Below, in pieces: positions 1-12,288 of a DNA stretch of 64,000 nt. The stretch covers positions 2,738,001-2,802,000 of the forward strand of contig OX387182.1 in NCBI GenBank assembly GCA_947561395.2. The letters run 5' to 3'. Positions within the stretch are counted from its first letter, which is position 1. Each line of letters opens with the position of its first letter. The stretch comes from Buxus sempervirens. Lineage: Eukaryota; Streptophyta; Magnoliopsida; Buxales; Buxaceae. The notes under the pieces were generated by a model, which was not told where the DNA came from, searched no databases, and was given only the letters and a program-made list of their open reading frames with translations. Position numbers and translations under genes: made by a program.

Positions 1-895
1 TACTGTAGTTTTGGATGTTAGAATCTCAACAATTGAAATAGGTTCAGATTTGGGGATTTCGAAGTATAAGTGCTTTGGTTTTATATTAGATTACAATTGA
101 AGATTTATTTGTGATAATTAGTGATGTTAGGAGGTGATATAGAGATCTGGAAGTATAACAAAAATTAGTAGTTAGGAACAAGCCTTGTAAGTTTACAAAT
201 AGAAACAGTCCTGTTAATTGTTTCAAAAACGCACCATATTTCTGTCAGTGTGCGAAGACATAAAAACGATGCGTAAAAATTCAAACTAATAGCTTAAAAT
301 TTAGTTTAAGGTGTATATAATTGAATGGGGGTGATTTGGGACAGATTGGACATAAGGATGTTTCAAGAAATATCATGGAAGTTAGATGGTTCTCGTCCTA
401 GTGTGGTAAGACAGCTTGTAACCATCTGTAGTAAAATTGTTATAACTTTCTCTAGGAAACTTCAAATTTAATTCCGTTTGATGCGTTAGAAACTAGACTC
501 GTAGAACTTTCTATTGGTATATGGCTCACTAGTTAGTTCTTCACCAATGGAATCAGGTTTGACACTTTGTAAGAGTAAAAAACCAGATCTGCAGTTTGAC
601 TGCATTTTTAGGAAAAAGTTTATGTTAGCCCAATTTTTCATGCGATTAATTTAAGGTTTGCAAATTCATAAATTAAGATTAAAATGAGATTAGTATTATT
701 ATATGTTGATGTTAAATGAGTTTGCAATTTATTTTAGATGCATATGAGTATAGTATGTTTACAAATTGAGATAAATGTGATGCTATGTTTGCATAAGAAA
801 GTATTGCTTGAATTTTCTACATGAAATGAATGATTTAAGATGAAATGTATAGAAGCATGAGGGCATAGGCTCATGATTTGAAAATGAGATATAAT
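1..895. other. intergenic, no gene recognised
   Basis: AT-rich sequence with stop codons in all frames. I see no coding region, RNA gene or transposon end in it. It leads into the AT-rich repeat family described next. Confidence 0.6.
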
Positions 896-3307
896 CCATG
901 GGGCATTGAGTTAGTTATAAATGAATATAGAGCAAAAACAGCAAATAAGATTAAAAGCAGCTAAAATAAAAATGAACAAAATAAAGCAAAGATCTAATTG
1001 ATAAATATATGTAAATTTACTATAAGTTATGATTAAAATATGGGGAAAGTTTTTTGATATATTTTATTTTTGATGAAGATTCCATGAGAGTTTCTAGGTT
1101 TTTTTTTATGTTGTTTGATTTTTTTTTTCAATTCAAATTTAATATGAATTTCTCATGTTCTTTGATTTTCTATGATATTTTTTTGTTATTTAATATTAAT
1201 ATTTTCATTCAATTTTTATATATATTTTTTACTCTTTCGTTTTTGAAGTTTTCAAGATTTTTCTTGTATCATTGGAAATTAGTTTTCATTTTTTTTTATT
1301 TAGTGTTTATATTTTTGGTATTTGCATTTCATTTTTCATTTATTAATGAATTGTATTTCAGTATTTATTTGTACTTTATTGCAATTATTTTATTATGTTT
1401 ATCTTTATGTCTTCTGGCGATATCAAATGAGAAATTTTTTCTTTATGCATTGTTTTATATTCCTAATCATTTCAATACTTGAAATTTTTTTCCATGACTT
1501 TAAATCAATATCTTGTTATTTGTTTCTATTTTTTTTACTCTAATTTTATTTATTTATTTATTTGAGGTTTACATATTTAATTTTTTATCTTTCTTTTATT
1601 ATTCGGTTTGATTTTTACTTACCTTTCTTCTTCTATTTTTATTTTCTGAATGGATTTTATATATGATGTTCTCAGTGAATATTTTCTGTTTATGTTGGTG
1701 TAGATTTTTTCTCATTCAATTTTAATGTGTTTTTCCTATTTTATTTGTTTTCGGCAATGTTTCGTGTTTGTTATTCTGTTTTCATGTAGCTAGAACATGC
1801 TCTTTTTGAACATTTATTGATAATTAATTGTATTTCATCTAAATCTTTAATATTATTATTCAATTTCGCTTTAGATTAGTTTGTTTATTTGTCATTTTTT
1901 TTTACCTACGTTGGATTTTTTTGGCTTTTTCATCTTTTTTATTTATTTATGAGGTTATATGTATGTTGGAGAACTTAGTCTAGTGTTAGTTGTTTACCTG
2001 GATTTAAATTTTTTGTCCTTAATGTGTTTCTTTGTTATCTTGTATTTTTCCTACTTCATGTTATTTAATTGTTATGAAGATCTTGACAATTTTTTAATTT
2101 TTTTTATATTTTATTTTTTCTTTGTCCCTTGTTCATAAATGTCTTTTGGTATTTTTTGTACTTTGACATTGTTATTTAAATTTTAATATGTTCTTCTTAG
2201 TATCTTTCCCAATGATTCAATATTGTTTCTAAATCATTGAAAATTTGTGTTCAATTTTTTTGATTTAGTATTTCTATATATTCATTATTTTCTTATATCA
2301 ATAATTGTTTAATTTTTTAATTTTTGTATGTTGTAAAAGCTTTCCATTAATTTGCTTTCTACGTTTGGTTTTATCTGAATTTAGTCTTACTTGCCTCTTT
2401 CCTTTGATTTTTGTTTCTTTGAAGAATTTGACATATGATTAGGATCTCAAGATGTATTTTCAAATTTTTTATGTTGTTTCATTAAATTTTGTCCTCCAAT
2501 TTTAATGTTTTCTTCCATATTCTATTATTTACTTTCGTATTTTTTTAGCTTTTTTGTTTTTGTTATTCAATTTTAATATTGTTGCTCTGTTATACTTTTT
2601 TTGAATAGTCGATGTACAGATGTTTGAATGTGCTGGTTTTGTTCGTTTTTTGGATCAAACCAAAATTAAAATTGAATCCCACAACCAAACTGAAAGGGGA
2701 ACCAAATTGACATAGAAAGTGAAATTTTGAACTAAAAACCAAATTGAAAATATATGATGCGACCTAAACCGATGAGGAAATTAATTTGTGTGTATTTATA
2801 TGCATGTTTATATGATTTTATTTGGTTTGGGTTAACAAAAGCTTAAGCTGTATATTGAACTGAACTATTTCAGTTCAGTGTTTTTTTTTCAAAATGTAAC
2901 CATACCAACATCTTAAAAAGCCGAACCAATCGTTCAGTTCTCAGTTTAGACCAAACTAGTTGACACACTACTGATCCAATACAGAATTTTTAGAAGGTGA
3001 TCCCTTGATCCTTTATTTTTTTTTATCCTTAGCCCTGTTCCTCTATTTAAGATTTCAAATTTAAAATGTAGTAGTTTTTCTTTTTTACTTTCCGCGGTTT
3101 AAAAAAAAATGTCTTAAATATTTAGTGATGTGAGGTTCGTCCTTTCATTCAATTGACAAGTTTGTTGCTATTCCTTCTCTCCCAAAATCCTATTCTAGTG
3201 GGACTTTGATTGGTTTTGGGTGCCTTGTATTGCTACTGTTTTATTCAGCTGGAAACGGGATACTCTGTTGGTTTTTTTTATTCCATATAGTGTTTTTGTG
3301 ATACTTA

Positions 3308-4202
3308 GGCTCCATTTGTTTTAATGTAAAATCTAATGCGGAAAATGTTTTCGGCAAAAAATGGGGTTTTCCGCATGTTTGTTTTCATGTAAAATGTAAT
3401 ACGATGTAAAATGATTTTCCCAAAAGGTAGCTATTTTTCGGAAAATGACTTACCATTGAAAATCCCGTATGTCATTTTCCGGAAAATGATATACCATTTA
3501 AATGTGGGGTGTAACTCGGGTTGAGGCCAACCCAAGACCAAACCGAAAATATTTATAGACAAGCCAAACCGAATCGGATTGGAAACAGAAATTATAAAAC
3601 AAACCCAAAATAAATAAGAAAACCAAAACCCAAACCGAACCAATCCGAACCGAATTCCATGAAATCAATTCTGTTCGGTTTGGTTCAGGTTAGACCAACA
3701 CATGCTTGTGCTCAAACAAGGGTATTGTTTGTAATATCCTCAAATTTTAAAGGTAAACTTTCAAAATTTAATATATATTGTATTATATATATAATATATT
3801 AGGTTGGTTCAGTTCGGTCTAGGCAAATATATGAATTTGGTTTGGTTTGATTCTGTTTAGCCAAGCATCCAACTCAAAACCGAATTGGCTTAGTTCGGTT
3901 TAGAATTTTGGACTGAATTGAACAATTATCCAAACCGAACCGAAATTAGTTTGGGTCGTTTTGGGTTCGGTTTGACCTGGACAGAGTTGCACCCCTATTT
4001 AAATGTATATCTTTTTTTGTTTTTAAAAGTTTTCTTTGATTATTTTCATTTATTCCAAACATAAGAATATGAAAAATTCTCATTTTAAAATCTATTTTCC
4101 AATGTCCATCCAAATAGTTGAAAAACTTTGATTTTCCTGAAAACATTTTCCAATGTAAATGTTTTCCAAAAGAAAACGTTTTACATCAAAACAAACGGAG
4201 CC
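3308..4202. mobile_element. Harbinger/Tourist-type MITE, TSD TTA
   Basis: Terminal inverted repeats begin GGCTCCATTTGTTTTAATG on the left and, read inward from the right, GGCTCCGTTTGTTTTGATG. They are flanked by the 3-bp duplication TTA (3305-3307 and 4203-4205). TIR type and 3-bp TTA duplication are the hallmarks of PIF/Harbinger (Tourist) elements. Internally it has repeats of GGAAAATG and no transposase, so it is non-autonomous. Part of its length is a nested hAT-like element. The empty site is visible in copy 3 of the surrounding repeat. Confidence 0.85.
3505..3997. mobile_element. hAT-type MITE nested in the MITE
   Basis: Ends are TGGGGTGTAACTC and, inverted, TAGGGGTGCAACTC. The 8-bp duplication TTTAAATG lies on both sides (3497-3504, 3998-4005). 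An 8-bp target duplication and TAGGGGTG-like ends fit the hAT superfamily. The interior is rich in CCAAACCGAACC-like and TTCGGTTTGGTT-like motifs in both orientations. No coding capacity. Confidence 0.8.
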
Positions 4203-4205
4203 TTA

Positions 4206-4830
4206 ATGTTAAAGCTCTTTCTTTAGTGATTACAAGTCTCTGTAATGGCTTTTATGTTTTGGCATTCTGTTATAAAAATTTGCATTTGGTTGCGTCGTCA
4301 ATTTTAAAATAAGGATGATAATGGTCAAGGCAATTTTCATGCTTTCTAGATTCCATGTTGATGCTTTTAACTTTTCTTTTACATTTACATATCTACATGT
4401 TTAGTTTTATTGATTTAAACAAAGAGGTAGGTGTGTCCCTCCTTGAAGTATAAAATCAACTTTCAAGCCCCATCTGATATTGGTTTTGAACGGGTGCCAA
4501 TTCTATTGAATTAACTAGTTACGTGTTTCCCTTCAGTTATTTATTGTTTGCTTTGATATCATGTAAGAATTAAATTTATTCATGATTTTATTAGGTTAAA
4601 GGAGGGCCATGGTTGATGATTTGGGACTACTTGTATAAATCTATTTGTAGTTTTGACTTATTATTGTTGTATATTTTAGGTTTATTCTTATTTGTGCTAC
4701 TATAACATTCACAATGCTCGTGTTTCAATCTTCAAGGGATGGAAATGTTGTTGAAGTGATGATCAAACCTATAACCATATTGTGTTATGTGGCTCTTTCT
4801 AGGTGAGAAATAAAATGTTGTCTGTTATTT
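4206..4830. other. end of repeat copy 1, then unannotated
   Basis: The first ~320 bases match the continuation of repeat copy 3 (16,090-16,170 and 24,460-24,690). The remainder, to the SINE, shows no gene or element ends. Confidence 0.5.
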
Positions 4831-4835
4831 TACCT

Positions 4836-5010
4836 TTGCAACGGTAAGTTTGCTCCATTGCAACCTAAAGATCACGAGTTTGAGTTACAGGAAACAGCCT
4901 CTCCGCTTGCAGGGGTAAAGCTGCATATGTTAGACTCTCCCCGGACCTTGTGCAATGGTGGGAGCCTCGTGCAATGGGGCCAATGGGCTAGCCCCCTTTT
5001 TTTTGTATCT
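4836..5010 (+). mobile_element. Au-like SINE
   Basis: Starts with GCAACGGTAAGTTTGCTCC (A-box-like), continues with CACGAGTTTGAGTTACAG (B-box-like), then GAAACAGCCTCTCCGC and CTCTCCCCGGACCTTG, and ends in a T-run. This order of blocks is that of the tRNA-derived Au-type SINEs of angiosperms, which end in a short T stretch rather than poly(A). The flanking duplication was not resolved. Confidence 0.55.
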
Positions 5011-5039
5011 AATTGGAAGTTCTTTCATCGTTCCCTTTA

Positions 5040-5670
5040 ACTAGCTTTTGTTGTCTTTCTATATATTCGTTTTAATTTAGTAAGTTGTCTTATTATTATT
5101 TGATTTGGCCTTTATATTGTTTTATCTTATATTTTTTTATTTTTCTATAAGTATTTTATATGTGAAAAGGATAGTGATTAGTATTTTAATTCTTTTAAGT
5201 TGTTTATGTTCTTTGTTATTCAGTGAATTATGTTTTACCATATTTTTTTATGCCCTTTAATATATTTTTCTTTGAATTTTTTATATTGTTTTAATTATGT
5301 CTTTTTTTTTTCTTTTATATTGATTTATAATGTTTTTTCATCAAAATTCCTCTTTTTCTTTGACCTTTTTTTCTTATACATTTTTCCATAAATTTTAGTG
5401 TGTTTATGCAGACATTTCTTTGTTTTCACTTTTTATCAAATGATTCAATCTCTTTGTAGATATTTGTATTTTCATGGCCTATTTTCTTATTTAGTTTTAC
5501 AATAATTTCGCTATGCGTTGCCGTTATTTAATCACATTTCTTGGTATTTATTTGTGTTTTGTAGTTATTTTTGTTTACTTAGAGTTTTTTGAATGATTTA
5601 TAATTATATTTTGTTTTATCTTATTCGAATATTATTTATCTTTGTCCTTGGATTTTGTAAAATATTTTCA
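5040..5670. other. T-rich intergenic sequence
   Basis: T-rich sequence similar in composition to the repeat family around it. I see no gene, RNA or defined element. Confidence 0.5.
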
Positions 5671-6200
5671 TGTTTTCTTAAATCATTTGAAATTCTCATG
5701 GAATATCTTCACCAAAAATAAACCTCAAAAGAAAAAAGCGGGAAAAACAACAAATAAGACTTAAAGAAGCAAAAAAAAATTAATATAAACTCAAATAAAT
5801 AAGGATATGAAAATTTATTACTAGTTAAAAATTTATTATAGAGAAAAAATAGAAAATAAGAATAAAATCTGCAAAAATAAAAAAGTAAACAAAATGATGC
5901 AAAGAAACTGATAAATATATGTAAATGTACTATACGTTACGGTTAAATATGGGGAAAGTTTTCAATTTATTTTATTTATGGTGAAGAAGATTCCTTGAGA
6001 GTTTTTGTTTTCTGTTTTATTACAAATTTAATATGAATTTCTCATATGCTTTGATTTTCTTTATTATTTGTTTTGTAATTTAATATTTTCTTTCTATTTT
6101 ATTTCTTTTTTTACTTTTTATCTTTGTAGTTTACAAGATTTTTCTTGAGTCATTGGAAATTAGTTTCCTTTTTTCTGGTTTACTATTTATATTTTTTGTA
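5670..6200 (+). repeat. AT-rich dispersed repeat, copy 2 (partial)
   Basis: Shares with copies 1 and 3 the blocks AAATCATTTGAAATT, AAAACAACAAATAA and ATAAATATATGTAAAT, followed by ATATGGGGAAAGTTTT and TTTATGGTGAAGA. It corresponds to the left part of the family only; the homology is lost in the transporter pseudogene that follows. Confidence 0.6.
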
Positions 6201-6437
6201 TTGGCATTATATTTTTAAATTTGTACTTTGCTATGGTTTTGAAGTGGCCTTTCTTTAGTTCACCATTAACTACCATACCTTTCGAGTGTATAATGATATT
6301 TAGCTGCTGATGAAACAAAATTGTATGTTGATTAATAGGATATTTCCTGATGTTGCTGACAGCATAGCATTTCTTTTTAAATAGAAATATATAGTTCTGT
6401 ATCATCCTCAGTGTAATTGAAGAGTTTTTTCTACACT

Positions 6438-7100
6438 ATGGGAGCTATTCAAGGAGCTATGATCGTGTCTTCATTTCTCAATATCATCATTGGAGATAGT
6501 AGGGCATGGGATAATTTTACATGGTAGAAGTAATAATTTCTTGAATACCAAGCTCTTCCTTTCATCTCATCCAGCCTTACACATCTAGCATTCCTTTTGA
6601 ACAAGCCTTTGGGTCAAAGCTTCCCAGAAAGAATTCATCATATCATGATGTCTTTTATCATTATTCTTTGATACCATTTTCAGGTTCTTAAGTTCTGTTG
6701 CTATTGTTCCCATGGTTCGTGTGGGTCTTGGCTTATTTGGAAGGGGCTTCCCCCAGCCATTTCTTTCTCTTTCAGCACATCCTTATCTGGTGATTTGTTG
6801 AAAAGTAATGTGCACACTGTTTGTGAAATTCGCTCCGATCTCTTCAGGTTGGAGACTCTGGAGATTGCCTGCCCATGTTGATTCTACTGGTTATCTGCCA
6901 GAAGGTAATGTCTCTATATTAAGTTGACATTTTTTTCAATAATATTTGTGAAAATTATGTTGCAAAAATGCTGAATACTATGGGTTACTTATATCTGGTG
7001 GTGGCTACATAATGGCACCAATATTTTAACCACAGATCAATATACTTATATATGTGGAGATTGCCTGCCCATGTTGATTCTACTGTTTAACTGCTTGCCA
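6438..7100 (+). pseudogene. nucleobase-ascorbate transporter fragment
   Basis: Three separated pieces, all in the right order, recall plant nucleobase-ascorbate transporters (NAT/NCS2 family), membrane permeases. Piece 1 reads MGAIQGAMIVSSF and matches the family block with IQGALIV. Piece 2 (from 6685, just after a TTTTCAG acceptor) reads VAIVPMVRVGLGLFGRGFPQ. Piece 3 (about 6846-6903, after CTTCAG and before GGTAATG) reads LPMLILLVICQ. Introns remain between pieces, so this was a DNA-level copy and not a retrocopy. A stop follows piece 1, the frame is broken, and all other exons are missing. Part of piece 3 is repeated at 7053-7090. It cannot encode a working permease. Assignment rests on motif recall, not alignment. 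Confidence 0.6.
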
Positions 7101-8164
7101 TTAGACAATTACTGCATCCATTGTTGGACAGCAACATGTTGTTTTAATCTAATGACACCTTTTTTTCTCAGCCAACTGGAGGAGAGATGAAAGATCACAG
7201 AAATGTTACAGCATTATGAAGGTGTTAGCACAATTGATTAACAACTATACAAGGTTACTGTGCTACACATAGATATGAGGCACCCTTCTACCTTCTTGGG
7301 ATAATTCGCTCCCATGAAGAGGAACCCTTGTCTTCTCCATCAATTTGCTCTTTCGCATCACAATCGTCATTACCCAATTATAAAACAACTCGTTGATTCT
7401 CATATGCAACAGTGGCAGATGGGCAAGCTGTTGGTTTCGATGTGTTGAAGCGTGTTTTTTTTTAAACAATAAATAAAAGATATATTAAAATGTGGGAGTT
7501 TAGTGGGCACACAACCCAATTGAAAAGAAATAGATAAAGATTGACCATAGAAATGACATAGAGAAGGATAGGAAGGCTTTTTGCAAATGGCGAGTTTTGG
7601 TATTATCTACAAAAATGAGATTCTTTTTTATTTAATTTTTATCAAAATCTCTCTCTAACATCCAATTCATTTATCTTTATGGCTTAACATCCCAAAAAGA
7701 GATAAAAATCCCTTAATTTGTTAAAACATGTATCTGTTTTAGCAATTGGATACAGAGTCCCAACTTTGTTATTAAGGAATTGATAGTGTCAACCATTATA
7801 GATCTGCTATTCTTTGCCATACCAAGTGACATATTGCTTCTTGTTGATTTTTCAAAGTGATCTTACCTTTTCGCTGCCTTGTGACATCTTAGGTTCTTTT
7901 TCCAATTATATGGCCTTGATTAGAAGTTGCTACATGCTCTCCAGATTTACTGAAGTTAGAGGCTTGCTTGTTTTCAGTTTGAACTTCACTTGTGGTAAAT
8001 TTATCTACTGTTGGCACCTACTGTACACTAATATTGTGCATTTAATAGCTTTTGGTTCGTTTTGTCCATTTTGTGACACTTTCCTGTGCAGCTAATGGTC
8101 ACTAATTGGTCTACAGTTGAGGGGTAGGGATTTAACTTTTTACCCCTACATGCTGAAAATAAGG
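7101..8164. other. intergenic, possible LINE tail
   Basis: No gene recognised. About 7455-7600 begins with a T-run followed by AATAAATAAAAGATATATTAAAA, similar to the 3' end of the L1 LINE at 9.9 kb read on the minus strand. This could be a 5'-truncated LINE tail, but no duplication was found. Confidence 0.35.
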
Positions 8165-8790
8165 AAAATACTGGAGATCATGTTGTTATGGCCTTGGATG
8201 AGGATGAAGGTAAGCACACAATTGCTCTTAGTTTCCACTATTTTCACCTTCATTCTAGATTGATGACTGGAAGAATATTTTCTTCATGGCTCCTTACCCC
8301 ACAAAACCCCTACTTTGTTTATCAGTTTCCAGAGCACAATATGGGTGCATTTATTGCTTAGCTCACATGGTATGTGCCTGAACGACAAGATCTGGATTTA
8401 ACCAAAGACTTGATATGGGACAAGATCAGCTCTATTGAAGAAGATAAGAGGTTTTTTGGTGTTTTTATTTGCTTGAACATTGGTGCTTGTACCCTAAAAT
8501 GCAGAGGAATTGGCCTTGAGAAATTTTGATGCTAATTATGTGATCCAAAGGTTGACAAATGACAGGTGTGAGGAATTTGCCCTCACCAAATTGGGTGTTG
8601 AGACTCACCCAGATGGCAAGTCGCCAGATACTGAGTTTATTACAGAGTCATTAATCACCCTCTCTTTCCGTCTTTGCAGGGCTAATGTCCTCATCAGTGC
8701 TTTCCAGAAGGTCCCAAGTTCTGGAAAGACTTCATTTGCTCAAAGAACTCTTCCAATACTCATTCATTCAGTTGAGGTATTTTGTTTGGG
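8165..8790 (+). pseudogene. unidentified coding-like exon fragments
   Basis: Several stretches look like exons of one unrecognised gene. One near 8160-8210 ends in an acidic run (ALDEDEG) at a GGTAAGC donor. A second, about 8375-8460, reads WYVPERQDLDLTKDLIW. The longest runs from about 8510 to 8780 and contains DANYVIQRLTNDRCEEFAL and SAFQKVPSSGKTSFAQRTLP, ending near a GAGGTATTT donor-like site. The pieces lie in different frames with stops between them. I do not recognise a family. It may be a decayed gene or captured exons. A database search of the third piece would decide. Confidence 0.35.
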
Positions 8791-8965
8791 ATTGTCATTA
8801 GGTTCTTTTGGAAATTTAATACTGACATTTTTCCATCATGTAGGTAATGAAAAGTTGTTCCAGAATTTTGTTAAATCTTTCTGGTGGCTATGGTGGGGCT
8901 CTATAAAACAGGAATGTGTGAAACTGGCTTTGAGAAGGTTGGTTTATTTTATCTTCATTTCTTGA

Positions 8966-9894
8966 ATCCTTCCTTGTTGACCCGGTTTGAGTTTTGGAAT
9001 TGAGGCTATATTTTTATTTGCCTTGGTAGAAACAGCATACATCAGCACCCACAACCTTGAGACTTATTAGTTTGATTTGTTTCTGTCTTGCCCAGCATAT
9101 GGGTTAGGACTCAGATTTGTAATAGGTAATAAAATTATCTGTAGTATCATCCATGATTCTCTCACTGTTACTCAACCATGGTTCAAACAGAACTAACGCA
9201 ACCATCCTAAAATTCTCCAACTCAATGATTGTTAAATATTTGTTGTGTGTTGGGGGAGGGGGGTGTTTAGTGTGTAAGGGGTGTGCAAGAGGGGGTGGGG
9301 AGATGAGCCAACGACTTTTAGAATGGTTTTGAATGCTGAGTATTCAATGTTAACAAATCTTTTTTTTTCTTTTTTACAATTTTATTAGTGGTACTTATTT
9401 CTTTTTTTCTGTTCCAATGCTACAGTTGGCAATTACTGTTTCATATCTCTGTTTGGGTTGGGTAATGGGTTCTACAGGTTCTACTAAGACGACATTTTTC
9501 AGGTATTCTGGTGCATTATAATCATGGATTCTAATATCTAGATTCTAGTTGGTGATTTTTAAAATGGAAAGCTTGTTTAGCTACATTAAATTATAGAAAT
9601 TTTGTCTTGGCAAATCTGTTTATAAGAGGATATTCTATTGTACTATTTTCATTTTATTTTATCAATTTCTTAATATTTTTTAATTTTTTAATGTAGTCTT
9701 TCGTATTCTTGTCTAGTATAGGCTTTTCACTATATTTTTATATCCTTTATTTTTATCCAATATGATTCATATTGGCATGCTTCCTCTAATTTTTGCTACT
9801 TTAAAATTTTATAAAAGATTAGGATCTCAAGAAGTATTTGAATTTTTTGTGCTGTTCTTTTGTTTTTAGTCATACAGTTTAAGTGTGTTCATTT
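8966..9894. other. intergenic, nothing recognised
   Basis: AT-rich, with a short G-rich patch at 9250-9300 (GGGGGAGGGGGGTG) and T-runs. No credible coding sequence or element boundary. Confidence 0.5.
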
Positions 9895-12208
9895 TTTCTT
9901 TTTTGATGAATAATGAAGGATATATTAAAATTTTAGGGGAAGAGAGGAAATACGAGACCCCATGAGATATGGGGATACAAAAAGGAAAGAGAACCATAAG
10001 CTACAGAACACAGCTAACAAAAGATACAACACCAAGAAATATGTCATCAAGAAAACACCAAATCTGGACCAATCTAATCCAATAGAGTGACAGCAACTTA
10101 ATCCTGTAAGATGTCACTTGCTGGAGTAGATATGAATTCTTCCCTGGTACTGACCCAATCTGCTACCAGTACAATGATATCCTCTAGAATTCCATGCTTT
10201 TGTATAATACCTCCATCAAAGATGCACTGAGTCCGGGATAGCCAAACCAGCCACATGGTAGCACAGAAAACTGCTTGATAAATCAATTTCTCCTTCTTTC
10301 TGAGAAATGGAAAATGCCATTGATACGAAAATTCAGGAAGGGTTCTTGGCTGAACCATCCTAACATCTAGAAAGCCCCAAAAAGTAAGACTAAAGACATG
10401 AAATCAGCTCAGAGTGCGAACAGATAAGATCCTTAGATTCCTCTGGAGATTATGGCTGATCCAGACACAGTATATAAACATTAAGCAAGATAGCTTCCTT
10501 CTTCTTTGGAGATTATCAAGAGTATTGGTACCATTAAGAAGAGCAATCCAAAAGAATGTAAGAACTTTGGTGGTGGTTGGGGTGGGGGAACTTGAGCATG
10601 CCAAAATAAGAATGGAGAAAATGATAGGGACCCAATGTTACAACCCGAACAAAGATGATTAAAAAAAGAACACATAGGGAAGGAGCCACGATATGACAAA
10701 GACCAGCTACGTGAATCCGACAAGGCAAAGTCAAAGGTGATAAGATTAAGTTGATGTACCAAAGAACCAATATCCTCCATTTCTAGAGGACTCAAATCCC
10801 GACGAAATTGAAAATTCCATGACAAGCCCATAGAATCCCAAGAAAGGATATCAGATACAAGTGGATAAGGTAGCAGACGCAAATGATACAACCCGGGGAA
10901 AGGGATAGAAAAGCTTGTCTAGCCTCACCATCAATCCTCCCAAAAACTCAATGATGAACCAGAGTGAAGAATATACCTAACCAAAGGATAGAAATGAGAC
11001 GTAAGAGCGGAAATCACTTTTCATGGACTGCCTCACCGGATGCTTGCTTTTGGGTTGATATATCGCCTATGAGTGCCATATTTGCTTACAATGATTTTAT
11101 GCCACAGCTTCGCTCGCCCACCCCACACACACACACACACACACACACCCCCCCCCCCCCCCCCCCCCCCGCAAAAAAAAAAAAAAACCTCCAAAGCCAC
11201 TTTTCCAGAAGGGCAAAGTTTCTAAGATATAGATTGCCCACGCCTAAGCCCCCCTAGTGCTTTAAGTAAACATACTGTACTCCATCTAATAAGTGGACTT
11301 TTTTTTTGCTCTCTCCCCTCCCATAAAAAATTCCTTTGCAGTTTTTCTAATGCAACTATCACCTTCTTAGGGTCCCGTTAGAGAGATAGGTAATAAACAG
11401 GAAGGTTCATAAGGGCTACCTTAATTAGTGTTACCCTTCCCCCTTACGAGACATAATTCCTTGTCCAAGAGGCTAGTTTCTTTTTCATTTTTTCCACAAT
11501 AGGATCCCAGAAACTAATCAATTTGGCCTTGCTCCAAGAGGGAGGCCAAGGTAAGTAATTGGCCATTCTTGTGATTGACACCCCATCATCAGAGAGCATG
11601 TTGAAAGGGTGTCTGAATCTACCAAAATTCCTAACATTTTGCTCTTATCAAGATTCAACAACCTAAGGTTAGAGAGGAACTCAAAGAATTTTAGCAAGCA
11701 TTTAGTCCAAAAAACCTATTTTTGAGAAGCTTCTAGGAACACAATGGTATCATCAGCGAATTGCAAATGAGAGATTGGAACTTTAGAAGGTCCAACTTTT
11801 AACCTGCGAATGAGTCCAACACTTTACCCCAAGGAAAACAACTGGTTAAGGACATCACTAACCAAGATAAATAAGAACGGAGATAATGGATCACCTTGTC
11901 TTAATCCTCGAATGCTGGAAAAAAACCAGCCACTGACCCATTAATTATGAAGGAAAAGGACACATTCCAGAGGCACCCCTTTATCCATTTACACCATCTA
12001 TCACCAAAGCCTTTCCATCTAAGCACAGAGTCCAGGAAGCCCCACTCTACCTGATCATATGCCTTTTCGTGTCTCTTCTCGTATCAAAGGATGTCATCTT
12101 ACGCACAACATCAACAAACCGATTGCCCTCTTGTAACAAAGCTGTAATTGGCTGTTTAACGATTTCAAATGACGCCACACCACGAAAACCTCCATCCTGA
12201 AACAGAGC
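9895..12208 (-). mobile_element. L1-type LINE, truncated and decayed
   Basis: Read on the minus strand, this gives the reverse transcriptase of a plant L1 (non-LTR) retrotransposon in pieces. From upstream to downstream they are a block with AYDQVEWGFLDSV near 12,040, [18 protein letters not shown] near 11,880, and HLQFADDTIVFLE at about 11,743-11,766, with the catalytic FADD codons at 11,749-11,760. The far C-terminal region (10,098-10,358) has tryptophans spaced as in the zf-RVT-like tail of plant L1s. The minus-strand 3' end is a T-run on the plus strand at about 9,895 followed by GATGAATAATGAAGG. Frameshifts and stops are frequent, the 5' part with ORF1 and endonuclease is missing, and a microsatellite has grown inside. 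It is dead. Confidence 0.8.
11125..11187. repeat. compound microsatellite (CA)n(C)n(A)n
   Basis: About 13 CA units, a run of about 22 C, then GC and a run of about 15 A, lying inside the LINE remnant. Such a stretch is prone to slippage and assembly error. Confidence 0.9.
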
Positions 12209-12288
12209 CTCCTAAATAGCTGAAACAATCTCGTTTAAATAGTAGCTGACACCTTGGAGGTCATAACACATTGATACCAACTCCGGTA

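Larger units (their letters stand above)
896..4530 (+). repeat. AT-rich dispersed repeat, copy 1
   Basis: Landmarks in fixed order recur in copy 3 (13,040-16,170 and 24,460-24,740): the block around ATAAATATATGTAAATTTAC, a long T-rich stretch, a block rich in CAAACTGAAAG, then TTAATGTTAAAGC and a final block with AAACAAAGAGGTAGG. No ORF of known type is seen; the T-rich open frames near 1.1-1.5 kb have biased composition and are not credible genes. Copy 1 is interrupted by a Harbinger-type MITE, which is itself interrupted by a hAT-type MITE. The family could be a decayed non-coding retroelement, but neither end nor target duplication could be fixed. Confidence 0.7.

Noticed and set aside
1054-1543. 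Open frames of 142 and 73 codons in T-rich sequence
   Set aside because: Phe/Leu/Ile-dominated translations caused by the T-rich repeat; the same stretch in the other repeat copies is not open.
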